Below are positions 41,251-52,604 of a DNA stretch of 64,000 nucleotides, piece after piece (the first letter of the stretch is position 1; every line of letters starts with the position of its first letter). The notes under the pieces were generated by a model. The model had not been told where the DNA came from. It saw only the letters and a program-made list of their open reading frames with translations, and did not search any database. A program made the position numbers and the translations under genes. Origin of the DNA: Actinomadura madurae (GTDB lineage Bacteria; Actinomycetota; Actinomycetes; Streptosporangiales; Streptosporangiaceae); contig NZ_FOVH01000019.1 in assembly GCF_900115095.1 (NCBI RefSeq), positions 62,001-126,000 of the forward strand. Reading direction: 5' to 3'.

Positions 41251-41766
41251 TCAGCGGGTGGTGGCCGCCTTGCGGCGGGCGCGGTAATTGGCGACGGTCG
41301 TCCGGCTCGCGCAGGTGTTGGAGCAGAAGCGGCGGCTGCGGTTGCGGGAGTCGTCGACGTAGAAGCGCGCGCACCCCTCCGCCCGGCACCGGCCCACGGC
41401 CACCTCGGGGTCTCCGCAGATCGCGTGCGCGAGGGCCGCGGCGCAACTGCGGCCGAGCCAGGCGACGGGCTCCTCTCCGTCGCGGCCGAAGTGCAGGTGC
41501 TGTTGGCCCTCCCCGTCGTGCTCGCTGACGTGCATCACGGGCGGGAAGCGTTCCAGCAGCAGGTTGACGGGAGCGATCGGTCCGCCGTCCGCGACGGCAG
41601 CGACCGCCTCGCGCAGGGGCGCGAGGAGACCTTCCAGCTCGCCGGCGTCCGGTTCGGCTATGTGGTGCTGGCGGAAGAACTCCCGCCGCAGCTCGCTGGG
41701 CTCGTCACCGTTGACCAGTTCGACGGCCAGGCGGGTCAGATTGCCGATGTAGGCGACGTAACGCAC
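41251..41766 (-). CDS. CGNR zinc-finger (ABATE-type) transcriptional regulator
   Basis: 171 residues. The C-terminal CGNR zinc finger is diagnostic: GRCRAEGCARFYVDDSRNRS, RRFCSNTCASRTTVANYRAR. The N-terminal part (LVNGDEPSELRREFF) belongs to the stress-linked ABATE family. GTG 41766 with GGTAGGGGG upstream is preferred to the ATG at 41820. Divergent from a GNAT gene with a 37-base spacer, so it may regulate that gene. Confidence 0.87.
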   Translation of the reverse strand: MRYVAYIGNLTRLAVELVNGDEPSELRREFFRQHHIAEPDAGELEGLLAPLREAVAAVADGGPIAPVNLLLERFPPVMHVSEHDGEGQQHLHFGRDGEEPVAWLGRSCAAALAHAICGDPEVAVGRCRAEGCARFYVDDSRNRSRRFCSNTCASRTTVANYRARRKAATTR

Positions 41767-41803
41767 TTGACCCCCTACCTCCTTCGTTCGCATAGTAGGC
41801 GGC

Positions 41804-42421
41804 ATGAACATGAACACCAACTACGTTACGACGTCGCGGCCGATGCCGTCCGGACGTCCAGGGCCAGGTGAAATGATCGCCGACGTCGACCTGGGGCGGG
41901 GGCTGCGGCTGCGCACTTTGACCAGGCATGACGTCGCCCTCGTGGTCGAGGCGACCGGTACCGAGACGGCTCGTTCGCTCTGGGGGCCGCACCCGGCCGG
42001 GCCCTACACGCCTCGGGACGCGCACGCCGCCCTGGACGACTGGGATCCGGCCGCGGGAAATCAGGCGTCCTACGGGCTCCTCATGCACGATTGCCTGCTC
42101 GGTGCCCTGGGGTTGATGATCGACGGCCCGCGCAGCGCCGAACTCGCCTACTGGGTGCGGCCGGAGAACCGCCGCCGAGGACTGGCCCTGCGCGGTGTCG
42201 GCGCACTGACCCGCTGGGCGCACGACGACCTGGGCCTGGACCGGATCTGGCTTGAGATCGAGCCCGGCAACACCCCCTCGCTGCGTCTGGCCGACCGCGC
42301 CGGATACCGGTACGAACGACGTCTCCCGCGCCACTGCCGAGCCTGGAAGGCGACCGACCCCGACCGCGATACCTGGCACGACTGCATGATCTGGGGACAC
42401 GTCATGGCACGATTGCGGTGA
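41804..42421 (+). CDS. GNAT family N-acetyltransferase (RimJ/RimL-like)
   Basis: 205 residues. RimJ/L-like acetyl-CoA motif AYWVRPENRRRGLALRGVGAL and LGLDRIWLEIEPGNTPSLRLADRAGY (NxxS motif with Tyr). The start is ATG 41804, but ATG 41873 (MIADVDLGRG) with AGGTGAA upstream would give the usual length. Substrate unknown. The next gene starts 16 bases after its stop, so cotranscription is likely. Confidence 0.85.
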   Translation: MNMNTNYVTTSRPMPSGRPGPGEMIADVDLGRGLRLRTLTRHDVALVVEATGTETARSLWGPHPAGPYTPRDAHAALDDWDPAAGNQASYGLLMHDCLLGALGLMIDGPRSAELAYWVRPENRRRGLALRGVGALTRWAHDDLGLDRIWLEIEPGNTPSLRLADRAGYRYERRLPRHCRAWKATDPDRDTWHDCMIWGHVMARLR

Positions 42422-42437
42422 TCGTGAGGAGCCGAGC

Positions 42438-45395
42438 TTGCATCGTCTGGTCGTGTCACAGACCTCCCCCGGGGCGTACCGAACCGTACTGGAGGCGCTC
42501 AACGCGCCGTTGCCGGCGAACGCACCGCCCGGACGGCACATCGTGATCGAGCCGGGTTCGTACCCGAACACCGGCTTTCGCAGCACCGGCGACTTCTTCA
42601 TGGAGGCCGCGGCGGGGCTGGGGTCGGTCACGCTCGACGGCCGTGGCGCCGCCACGATCGAAGTCACGGGCCAGGTCGTGCTGCAAGGACTGATCGTCCG
42701 GAACTGGAGCGACGAGGGCACCGCGGTGGAACTCGACGAAGGGTCCGTCATCGCGGACCAGTGCGAGTTCGTGTCACGGTCCAACATCGCCGTGCGGACG
42801 TCGAAAGGCGGCCGGCTCTACCTGCGGAACTGCAAGGTGGACGAGGGCGCGGTCGTGTACAGCGCCTCGACCGGGGCCCTGGAGAACACCGTCCTCACCG
42901 GGGCGACCGGCAACGCGGTCGCGATCCGCAGCGGCAGTTCGGTGATGCTGCGGTCGTGCCGCGTCGAGGACGCGGCCCAGCACGCCATCTGGGCGACCGA
43001 GGGGTCCCGGCCGGTGCTCGAGCAGTGCACGATCAGCGGTCCGGGCAAGTCCGGGATCGTGGTCGACGACCACGCGAGCGCGACCATCCGCACCTCGACG
43101 ATCCAGAACGCGGGTGAGACGGCCCTGGTCGTGCGGGACAAGGGCAAGGCGGACGCGGAGGACACTCGGATCTCGGACGCGGGGATCGACGGCGTATGGG
43201 TGCTGAACGGCGCCGTCCTGACCGCGCGCCGGGTCAGGGTGGACGCGTCGAAGCGGGCCGGGCTGATCGCGACCAAGAGCGAGGCGATCCTCCAGGACTG
43301 CGAGGTCGTCGGAGCCGGCGCCAACGGCGTGTCCGTCACCGAGAAGGCGAGGGTCATGCTCGTCCGGGGCCGGGTCGCCGAGGCGGACAAGGTCGGCTTC
43401 GGGCTGGGCGGCGAGGGCGTCGGCATACTGGAGGGGGTGACGGTCAGCGGCAACAAGGTCGCCGGCGTGGCCGCGGACCCGGGGGCCCAGCTCTCCATCC
43501 GGGAATGCTCGGTGACCGACAACGCCGGCCGGGGCATCGCCGCCTCCGTCGAGGCGAAAGTCGTCGTCAGCGATCTGACGAGCGTCCGCAACGGCCGGCC
43601 GGACCGGTTCGACACCCCCGTCAAGACCGGCGAGACGAAGGACGCCGCCAAACCGGCGCCCGCGAAGAAGCCCGCGAGTAAGGCACCCGCCGAGCCCAAG
43701 ACCGGGGCGCCCGCCCCGGAAGGAAAGAGCGGCACGAAGGCGGACGCGCTGCTCGCCGAGTTGGAGGCGATGATCGGGCTCGCCGGGGTGAAGCGCGAGA
43801 TCCGGAAGCTGACGAACCTGCAGAAGGTCGCCGAGCGGCGGCGCGCCGCCGGGCTGCCGCCCGGCCCGGCGATCGGGCGTCACATGGTGTTCGCGGGCCC
43901 GCCCGGAACGGGCAAGACCACGGTCGCGCGGCTGTACGGCGGGATCCTGGCGGCGCTCGGTGTGGTCGAGAAGGGCCAGGTCATCGAGGTGAGCCGGGGC
44001 GACCTCGTCTCGGAGAACGTCGGCGGGACGGCCCTGCGGACGACCGAGGCGTTCGAGCGCGCGAAGGGCGGCGTGCTGTTCATCGACGAGGCGTACACGC
44101 TGTCGCGCACGGCGTCCGGCACCGACTTCGGGCTGGAGGCCATCGACACCCTCGTCAAGCTGATGGAGGACCACCGCGACGAGGTCGTCGTCATCGCGGC
44201 GGGGTACTCGGCGGAGATGCGCGAGTTCCTGGCCGCCAACCCGGGTCTGAAGTCGCGGATCTCCCGGACGGTCGAGTTCGAGAACTACAGCCCGGGGGAG
44301 CTCGTCCAGATCGTCGAGGCGCAGGCCGGCAAGGCCGGGTACCGGCTTGCCGACGACGCGCGGCAGGCGGTCCTCGAACACTTCGCGTCGGTGAAGCGGG
44401 ACGCGACGTTCGGGAACGGGCGGGCGGCGCGGCAGGTGTTCGAGGCGGCGGTGGAGCGGCAGGCGCAGCGCTTCGCCGACCTGGAGGAGCTGCCGTCCGC
44501 CGAGGAGCTGTCCCTGCTGGTGGCGGCGGATCTCGACGTCGACACCGGCCTGGCGGCGCGGTTCGGGGAGGCCCGCGACCCCGGGCAGGTCCGCTCCGTC
44601 CAGGCGCGGCTGACCGCGATGACCGGCCTGGACGAGGTCAAGCGCGAGATCGGCGACCTGCTGGACCTGATCGCGTCGGCGCGGCGGCGGCGCGCGGCCG
44701 GGCTGGAGGCCGAGCCGTTCACCGGACACCTGATCTTCGCCGGTCCCCCGGGAACAGGTAAGACGACCGTGGCCCGCCTGTACGGGGAACTGCTCGCCGC
44801 ACTCGGCGTCCTCGCGCAGGGGCAGGTCGTCGAGACGGCACGGGCCGACCTGGTCGGCCAGTACGTCGGGCAGACCGCGCAGAAGACCACCGAGGTGTTC
44901 CAGCGCTCCCGCGGCGGGGTGCTGTTCATCGACGAGGCGTACACCCTGTCTCGCCAGGGGGGCGGCCACGATTTCGGCCAGGAGGCCATCGACACGCTCG
45001 TCAAGCTGATGGAGGACCATCGCGACGAGGTCATCGTGATCGCCGCCGGCTACACCTCCGAGATGGAGGGGTTCCTGGCCACCAACCCGGGCCTGGCGTC
45101 ACGGTTCGCCCGCACCCTGACCTTCGCGCCCTACCCCGTCGACGGCCTCATCTCCATCTTCGAGGGCAAGGCCAAGGCGGCGGACTACCGCGTCCCGGAC
45201 CCGACCAGGCAGGCCCTGGCCGCCCACTTGGAGGCGAACCGCGACAAGTTCCGGCAGGGCAACGGCCGCGAGGTCGACAAGCTCTTCCGCGCCGCCGTGA
45301 CCGCCCACGCCCGCCGCACCGAGCAACTCGCCAACTCCGGTACGGAGCTCACCACGGACCAACTCGTCACCCTCCTCCCCGAAGACATCGTCTAA
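42438..45395 (+). CDS. Right-handed beta-helix fused to tandem CbxX/EccA-type AAA+ ATPase
   Basis: 985 residues in three parts. Residues about 1-385 are a beta-helix of degenerate coils of 22-24 residues (NAVAIRSGSSVMLRSCRVED, HAIWATEGSRPVLEQCTIS, GIVVDDHASATIRTSTIQNAG). Residues about 386-430 are a Lys/Ala/Pro linker. Two AAA+ modules of the CbxX/CfqX class follow, each with Walker A GPPGTGKTT (G487 and G769), Walker B VLFIDEAYTLSR, IDTLVKLMEDHRDEV and sensor 1 AAGY. TTG start with GAGGAG upstream; GTG 42450 is an alternative. Related AAA+ proteins include EccA of ESX secretion and Rubisco activase CbbX. Cytosolic; partner unknown. Confidence 0.85.
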   Translation: MHRLVVSQTSPGAYRTVLEALNAPLPANAPPGRHIVIEPGSYPNTGFRSTGDFFMEAAAGLGSVTLDGRGAATIEVTGQVVLQGLIVRNWSDEGTAVELDEGSVIADQCEFVSRSNIAVRTSKGGRLYLRNCKVDEGAVVYSASTGALENTVLTGATGNAVAIRSGSSVMLRSCRVEDAAQHAIWATEGSRPVLEQCTISGPGKSGIVVDDHASATIRTSTIQNAGETALVVRDKGKADAEDTRISDAGIDGVWVLNGAVLTARRVRVDASKRAGLIATKSEAILQDCEVVGAGANGVSVTEKARVMLVRGRVAEADKVGFGLGGEGVGILEGVTVSGNKVAGVAADPGAQLSIRECSVTDNAGRGIAASVEAKVVVSDLTSVRNGRPDRFDTPVKTGETKDAAKPAPAKKPASKAPAEPKTGAPAPEGKSGTKADALLAELEAMIGLAGVKREIRKLTNLQKVAERRRAAGLPPGPAIGRHMVFAGPPGTGKTTVARLYGGILAALGVVEKGQVIEVSRGDLVSENVGGTALRTTEAFERAKGGVLFIDEAYTLSRTASGTDFGLEAIDTLVKLMEDHRDEVVVIAAGYSAEMREFLAANPGLKSRISRTVEFENYSPGELVQIVEAQAGKAGYRLADDARQAVLEHFASVKRDATFGNGRAARQVFEAAVERQAQRFADLEELPSAEELSLLVAADLDVDTGLAARFGEARDPGQVRSVQARLTAMTGLDEVKREIGDLLDLIASARRRRAAGLEAEPFTGHLIFAGPPGTGKTTVARLYGELLAALGVLAQGQVVETARADLVGQYVGQTAQKTTEVFQRSRGGVLFIDEAYTLSRQGGGHDFGQEAIDTLVKLMEDHRDEVIVIAAGYTSEMEGFLATNPGLASRFARTLTFAPYPVDGLISIFEGKAKAADYRVPDPTRQALAAHLEANRDKFRQGNGREVDKLFRAAVTAHARRTEQLANSGTELTTDQLVTLLPEDIV

Positions 45396-45405
45396 GGCCG
45401 TCGGC

Positions 45406-45969
45406 TCACAATGTCGTGTCGGGGCCGTGTGGCCGGCCCGGCTCAAGCCAGGTCCCCACGCATTTCCCGATAAAGGTCCCGCGCTCCGTGTCGGGAGTGA
45501 CCGTCTGGCCGGTGTATCGCCATCGGTAGCGGGTTCTGACGCCGAATTCATCCGACAGGAAGAAGAGGATGAAACCGATGGCCCACATGGACGCGATACC
45601 GGAAACGATCACTGTGGCCCCGGCCCAGGTCGGCAGGCCGTCGGTGTAGCCCGGGCCGACACCGGTGAACATGGTGAAGACCAGGACGAGCGACGCCACG
45701 GCGAGCACCAGCAGGGGCAGCAGGAGCGCGAACCAGAAGGTGCGCATCCGCTGCGCGCGCTTGACGCTGAAAACGGTGAACTCGGTACTCCGGCCACAGT
45801 GATCGCACACGACGACTTCTCTGGCCTTGCCCCGCTCCGGACGCCGCACCTGGCGGGTGCTGTCGACAAAGGAGACATGGGTCAGCGTCCTGCGCTTCTC
45901 GTCCGGTACGCGGCCCGTCTCGTGCCTCAGCCGCAGAGGGCACTCCGTCGATATGGGGGGAAATGGCAC
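45406..45969 (-). CDS. Two-helix membrane protein with a zinc-finger-like CxxC
   Basis: 187 residues. A soluble N-terminal part ends in VVVCDHCGRSTEFTVF (one CxxC motif), followed by two helices (FWFALLLPLLVLAVASLVLVF and AGATVIVSGIASMWAIGFIL) and a positively charged tail (RTRYRWRYTGQTVTPDT). GTG 45969 with CGGAGGATCG upstream is the clear start; the longer open frame is not used. Ends 10 bases from the convergent beta-helix/AAA+ stop. Function unknown; redox sensing or a small transport adaptor are possibilities only. Confidence 0.7.
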   Translation of the reverse strand: MPFPPISTECPLRLRHETGRVPDEKRRTLTHVSFVDSTRQVRRPERGKAREVVVCDHCGRSTEFTVFSVKRAQRMRTFWFALLLPLLVLAVASLVLVFTMFTGVGPGYTDGLPTWAGATVIVSGIASMWAIGFILFFLSDEFGVRTRYRWRYTGQTVTPDTERGTFIGKCVGTWLEPGRPHGPDTTL

Positions 45970-46153
45970 ACGATCCTCCGAGACGGCAGCCGCTGAGCCG
46001 GAGTGTAGTGGTGCGCTCGCTCTGCGCGCGGGGCCGGATTTGTCAATCGGGTGATAAACGCGCCGGAGAATCGTTGCGTTGTGTGCATGGTGTGCGACGG
46101 TCCGGAAGGCCACACTCGGGCCCTTCGTTCCCCCGACGAAGGTGGTGTGCGCG

Positions 46154-47854
46154 GTGGCCGAGGACGGCTTCGACTTCGACGTGATCGTGGTGGGTTCGGG
46201 GTTCGGCGGCAGCGTGTCGGCGCTGCGGCTGGTCGAGAAGGGCTACCGGGTCGCCGTGATCGAGGCCGGACGCCGTTTCGACGAGGACACCCTCCCCAAG
46301 ACGTCCTGGCGGCTGCGCAAGTACGTGTGGGCGCCGCGCCTGGGGATGCGCGGTATCCAGCGCGTCCACCTGGTGGGCGGCAAGGCCGGGGTGCTGGTTC
46401 TCGCGGGGGCCGGTGTGGGCGGCGGGTCGCTGGTCTACGCGAACACCCTGTACGTCCCGCCGGAGCCGTTCTTCAAGGACCGCCAGTGGGGCCACATCAC
46501 CGACTGGCAGGACGAGCTGAAGCCCTTCTACGACCAGGCCCGGCGCATGCTCGGCGTCACCACGAACCCGCTCGTCACCCCGGCGGACGAGGCGATGAAG
46601 CGCGTCGCGGACCGGATGGGCGCCGGCGACACCTACCATCCGACGCCGGTCGGCGTGCTCTTCGGCGAGAAGCCGGGCGAGGACGCCGGCGATCCGTACT
46701 TCGGCGGCGCCGGCCCGCGCCGGACGACGTGCACCGGCTGCGGGTCCTGCATGATCGGCTGCAAGGTCGGCGCGAAGAACATGCTGACCAAGAACTACCT
46801 GTTCCTGGCGGAGAGGGCGGGCGTGCAGGTCATTCCCGACACGACCGTCGTCGGCCTCACGCCGCGGGCCGGGGGCGGCCACGAGGTCGCGACCGAGCGC
46901 ACGGCGCCGCTGCGCAGGCGCCGCGGGACGCTCACCGCCGAGCACGTCGTCCTCGCCGCCGGGACGTACGGGACGCAGCGCCTCCTGCACCGGATGCGCG
47001 CGGCCGGCCGCCTCCCGCACCTGTCGCCGCGGCTCGGCGAGCTGACCCGCACCAACTCCGAGGCGCTCCTCGGAGTCGAGCGGATGACCGTCTGGCACCG
47101 CAAGAAGGACGTCGACCACAGCACCGGGCTCGCCATCACCTCGTCCTTCCACCCGGACGACAAGACCCACATCGAGCCGACCCGCTACGGCGCGGGCAAC
47201 AACGCCATGGGCGTCATCCGGACGCTGCTGGTGGACGGCGGCGGCCCGCCCCGCTGGCTGAAGTTCCTCGGGCTGGCCGCCCGGCACCCGACGATCATCC
47301 TGCGCGGCCTGTCCCTGCGGGACTGGGCCAAGCGGACCGTCATCGCCCTCGTCATGCAGACCGCCGACAACTCCATCACCCTCGGCGAGAAGCGGGGGCG
47401 CCTCGGCCGCCGCAGGCTCGTCGCGCGCCAGGGCGACGGGGAGCCGAACCCCACCTGGATCCCGGTCGCCCACGACGCGGTCCGGATGCTCGCCGAGGAG
47501 CTGGACGCCACCCCGGGCGGGACGTGGTTCGACCTGTTCAACATCCCGACGACCGCGCACTTCATCGGCGGCTGCGTCATCGGGGAGACCCCGGAGACCG
47601 GCGTCATCGACCCGTACCACCGCGTCCACGGCCATCCCGGCCTGCACGTCGTGGACGGCTCGGCGGTCACCGCGAACCTCGGCGTCAACCCGTCCCTCAC
47701 CATCACGGCCCAGGCCGAGCGCGCGATGGCGTTCTGGCCGAACCGGGGGCAGAAGGACCCGCGGCCCGAGCCCGGCGCCGCCTACGAGCGCGTCGAGCGG
47801 GTCATGCCCGACAGGCCGGTCGTTCCAAAGGGCGCCCCCGCCGCGCTCAGATGA
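46154..47854 (+). CDS. GMC-family FAD oxidoreductase, ChoD/cholesterol-oxidase-like
   Basis: 566 residues. FAD-binding motif VIVVGSGFGGSVSALRL, GMC signature AGAGVGGGSLVYANTLY and C-terminal HFIGGCVIGETPETGVIDPYH with VNPSLTITAQAERA. A Cys cluster TCTGCGSCMIGCKVGAKNML is typical of the mycobacterial ChoD group and suggests an Fe-S or structural site. GTG 46154 chosen among three possible GTGs by similarity of the FAD strand position. Reaction probably oxidation of an alcohol on a hydrophobic substrate; sterol use is not proven. Confidence 0.85.
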   Translation: MAEDGFDFDVIVVGSGFGGSVSALRLVEKGYRVAVIEAGRRFDEDTLPKTSWRLRKYVWAPRLGMRGIQRVHLVGGKAGVLVLAGAGVGGGSLVYANTLYVPPEPFFKDRQWGHITDWQDELKPFYDQARRMLGVTTNPLVTPADEAMKRVADRMGAGDTYHPTPVGVLFGEKPGEDAGDPYFGGAGPRRTTCTGCGSCMIGCKVGAKNMLTKNYLFLAERAGVQVIPDTTVVGLTPRAGGGHEVATERTAPLRRRRGTLTAEHVVLAAGTYGTQRLLHRMRAAGRLPHLSPRLGELTRTNSEALLGVERMTVWHRKKDVDHSTGLAITSSFHPDDKTHIEPTRYGAGNNAMGVIRTLLVDGGGPPRWLKFLGLAARHPTIILRGLSLRDWAKRTVIALVMQTADNSITLGEKRGRLGRRRLVARQGDGEPNPTWIPVAHDAVRMLAEELDATPGGTWFDLFNIPTTAHFIGGCVIGETPETGVIDPYHRVHGHPGLHVVDGSAVTANLGVNPSLTITAQAERAMAFWPNRGQKDPRPEPGAAYERVERVMPDRPVVPKGAPAALR

Positions 47855-47869
47855 CGCGGGCGGGCGGCG

Positions 47870-49141
47870 CTACTCGTCCTCGGACGCCGTCTCCTCGGCC
47901 TCGGGCTCGGGCTCGGCGGCCGGTTCGGCGGCGGGCGGCTCGTGGGCGGTCCGGCGCGTCGCCTGGTGGACGCGGACGGCGAGGATCGCGCGGGCGAACC
48001 GGCCGGCCAGCTCGCCGTCCATCAGCTCGGGGACCTCGTCGACGCCGATGAGCCCGCCGGGCTGGACGGTGACCGCGCCCGTGTCGCCCACCTGCACCCC
48101 GCGCCGGCCGCCGGTGACGTCCTCCATGGACGGGAGGTCCAGCGCCGCCCGCAGCGTGTCCTGCAGGGCGCGGGCGGTGGCGGCGTCGCGGTCGATGCGG
48201 ATCTCGGCGGCGTCCGCGCGCATCTCCGCCGCGTCCGCGCGCTGCTCGGCCCGGTCGGCGCGCTCCCGCTCGGCGTCGATGCGCGCGTCCGCGGCGTCGG
48301 CGAGCTGCTCGGCCCGGTCGGCGCGCGAGGCCAGCTCCACGGCCCGCGTCGCGGCGGAGTCGCGCTCCACGGTCAGCCCGGCGACCTCGCCCTGGACGAC
48401 GCTGAGCTCGGCCCGCAGCCGCCGCTCGGCCTCGGCGGCCTCCTCCAGCCTGGCGCGCAGGCCCTCCAGCTCGGTGCGGGCGTCGGCGAGGTCCGTGCGC
48501 GCGGTGGCCAGCGCCGCCTGTTCCGCGGACAGCCGCGTGGCCAGGTCGTCGCGCTCGCGCTCGGCGTCGACGCGGGCCTGGTGCTCGGTGCTCCACGCCG
48601 CCTCCGCGCGCTTGCGGAGCCCCTCGGCGTTGGCGGCCTCGTTGGCGGACGTGGCCCGCGCCTGCTGGTGGGCGCCGGCCTCCTTCCACGCGTTGGCCTC
48701 GCTCTCCTGCGCCGCCGTGACGCTCGCCTTCGCGGTGGCGAGGCCCTTGCGCAGCTCCTCCTGCGCCTCGGCGACCTCCTTGCGGGCCGCCTCCGCGCGG
48801 GCCTCGGCCTCCGCCGCGCGGGCGTCGGCCTCGGCGGCCTCCTGCCGCGCGCCGCGCGCCTCGGCCAGGGCCTTCTCGGCGCTGCCGAGCACCTCGCGGA
48901 CCTCGCCGTCCAGCCGCTCGCCGAGCGTCCCGGCCGTCGTCACGAGCTGGGCCACCAGCTCGCCGAGCCGCTCGACGTCCTGGCCGAACGCGCGCACCGG
49001 CACGGAATCGACTTCGCTGCTGCGCTCCACGACCGCCTCCGCCGGTTGCTGGTCCTCCGGCCCGCCCGCCGGGAGCCGGAGCGGCGCGGTCATGACGTCG
49101 TCACCGGCCGCGTCCGGCCAGACCCCTTGATCTTCGCGCAC
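47870..49141 (-). CDS. Coiled-coil protein with repeated Ala/Glu/Arg heptads
   Basis: 423 residues. About residues 90-330 are one long coiled coil rich in repeated ERADRAEQRADAAEMRADAA-type heptads. A short globular end (VQVGDTGAVTVQPGGLIGVDEVPEL) and an acidic tail (EPEAEETASEDE) follow. GTG 49141 with TAGGAT upstream, ATG 49093 as alternative. The composition resembles KfrA-like and other cytoskeletal or chromosome-associated coiled coils, but no family can be fixed. Convergent with the GMC gene. Confidence 0.75.
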   Translation of the reverse strand: MREDQGVWPDAAGDDVMTAPLRLPAGGPEDQQPAEAVVERSSEVDSVPVRAFGQDVERLGELVAQLVTTAGTLGERLDGEVREVLGSAEKALAEARGARQEAAEADARAAEAEARAEAARKEVAEAQEELRKGLATAKASVTAAQESEANAWKEAGAHQQARATSANEAANAEGLRKRAEAAWSTEHQARVDAERERDDLATRLSAEQAALATARTDLADARTELEGLRARLEEAAEAERRLRAELSVVQGEVAGLTVERDSAATRAVELASRADRAEQLADAADARIDAERERADRAEQRADAAEMRADAAEIRIDRDAATARALQDTLRAALDLPSMEDVTGGRRGVQVGDTGAVTVQPGGLIGVDEVPELMDGELAGRFARAILAVRVHQATRRTAHEPPAAEPAAEPEPEAEETASEDE

Positions 49142-49242
49142 GCGAGCATCCTAGTGAAACGTCCTGATTCGCACCTCCCCCTCGGGACCACCGGGCCGAC
49201 GCGGCGATCGGCCGGCCGCCCGCGTTCACTGGATTCGCGCGT

Positions 49243-49264
49243 ATTCTTGACTCATTCCAGAAAG
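49243..49264 (+). promoter_or_regulatory. FurA promoter/operator region
   Basis: ATTCTTGACTCATTCCAGAAAG. It contains a TTGACT -35 box and resembles the furA-katG promoter region of other actinobacteria as I recall it. It lies 19 bases upstream of the furA GTG. Confidence 0.6.
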
Positions 49265-49282
49265 TGGGCCAAGCTGTCCTCC

Positions 49283-49745
49283 GTGTCGACGCCCTCGGAC
49301 TTTCCGGCGATGCTGCGCGGCGCCGCCCTGCGCGTCACCCGCCCGCGGGTGGCCGTGCTCGGCGCGGTGCACGCGCGGCCGCACGCGGACACGGACTCGA
49401 TCATCCGCGCCGTCCGCACGGAGCTCCCCACGGTGTCGCACCAGGCCGTGTACGACTCGCTGCACACGCTGACGGCCGCGGGTCTGCTGCGGCGCATCCA
49501 GCCCTCCGGCTCCGTGGCGCGCTACGAGTCGCGGACCGGGGACAACCACCACCATGTTGTGTGCCGGTCCTGCGGCGCCATCGCCGACGTCGACTGCGCC
49601 GTCGGCGAGGTGCCGTGCCTGACCGCCTCCGACGACCGAGGCTTCACGATCGACGAGGCCGAGGTCGTCTACTGGGGCCTGTGCCCCGACTGCTCCACCG
49701 CCAGAGATACAGGCTCACCCACAGACGGCCCGGAAAGGAATCGAC

Positions 49746-49753
<8 letters not shown>
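49283..49753 (+). CDS. furA: Fur family regulator, FurA/CatR type (katG regulator)
   Basis: 156 residues. Winged helix RVTRPRVAVLGAVHARPHAD, TVSHQAVYDSLHTLTAAGLL, metal-site GDNHHHVVCRSCGAIADVDC and second Cys pair CPDC. In actinobacteria FurA represses itself and katG and is released by peroxide. GTG 49283 chosen because upstream sequence holds the promoter. Its TGA overlaps the katG ATG by 8 bases, showing tight coupling to katG. A paralogue is downstream of katG at 52071. Confidence 0.9.
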
Positions 49754-51974
<2,221 letters not shown>

Positions 51975-51981
51975 CCCGCTC

Positions 51982-52063
51982 GTCCGGGCCCGGCCCTCGC
52001 GGGGGTCGGCCCGGACGGCCTCGACGGCCCGGACGTTCCGGACACCCCGGACGTCCGGGCCGT
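51982..52063 (+). terminator. Two tandem hairpin terminators after katG
   Basis: First: GTCCGGGCC (51982-51990) pairs with GGCCCGGAC (52008-52016). Second: ACGGCCCGGACGT (52024-52036) pairs with ACGTCCGGGCCGT (52051-52063), 13 bp perfect. They separate katG from the convergent Fur gene. Confidence 0.8.
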
Positions 52064-52070
52064 CGCCGTC

Positions 52071-52502
52071 TCAGGCCTCGGTGCGGCAGCGCGGGCACAG
52101 CCCCCAGAACGTCACGTCGGCCTCGTCGACCAGGTAGCCGCCGTCGTCCACCGGATGCATGCAGGGCGGCTCGCCCTTGGCGCAGTCGACGTCCTTGAGC
52201 GCGCCGCAGTCGCGGCACACCAGGTGGTGGTGGTTGTCGCCGACGCGCCCCTCGAACCGCGCCGGGCTGTCGCCCGGCTGGATCCGCCGCACGAGCCCGG
52301 CCGCCGTCAGCGCGTGCAGCGCCTCGTAGACGGCCTGGAGCGAGATGTGCCCCACCCGGTCGCGCACGCCGTTCGCGATCGCCTCGACGCCGAGATGGTC
52401 ACCGACCCGGACCGTCTCCAGCAGCGCGACGCGGGCGGCCGTCACGCGCAGCCCGGCACCGCGCAGCTCCTCGGCGGTCGTCGGCCCCTGAGCTGCGGTC
52501 AT
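52071..52502 (-). CDS. Second Fur family regulator (FurA/CatR paralogue)
   Basis: 143 residues. Clear paralogue of the 49283 gene: LQAVYEALHALTAAGLVRRI, GDNHHHLVCRDCGALKDVDC and CPRC. ATG 52502 with GGAGAGG upstream is preferred to an open frame reaching 52556. It is convergent with katG and followed by its terminators. It may act as a second peroxide sensor on katG or another regulon; no operator of its own could be fixed. Confidence 0.88.
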   Translation of the reverse strand: MTAAQGPTTAEELRGAGLRVTAARVALLETVRVGDHLGVEAIANGVRDRVGHISLQAVYEALHALTAAGLVRRIQPGDSPARFEGRVGDNHHHLVCRDCGALKDVDCAKGEPPCMHPVDDGGYLVDEADVTFWGLCPRCRTEA

Positions 52503-52604
52503 GGCGTCGAACCTCTCCTCACAAACGCGAACAGGTGAAGTCAGCAAATACCGCAAGTGTATGTGCTCGGCCCGCGATCCCGCCTGACCCGTTCCACCGG
52601 GCCG

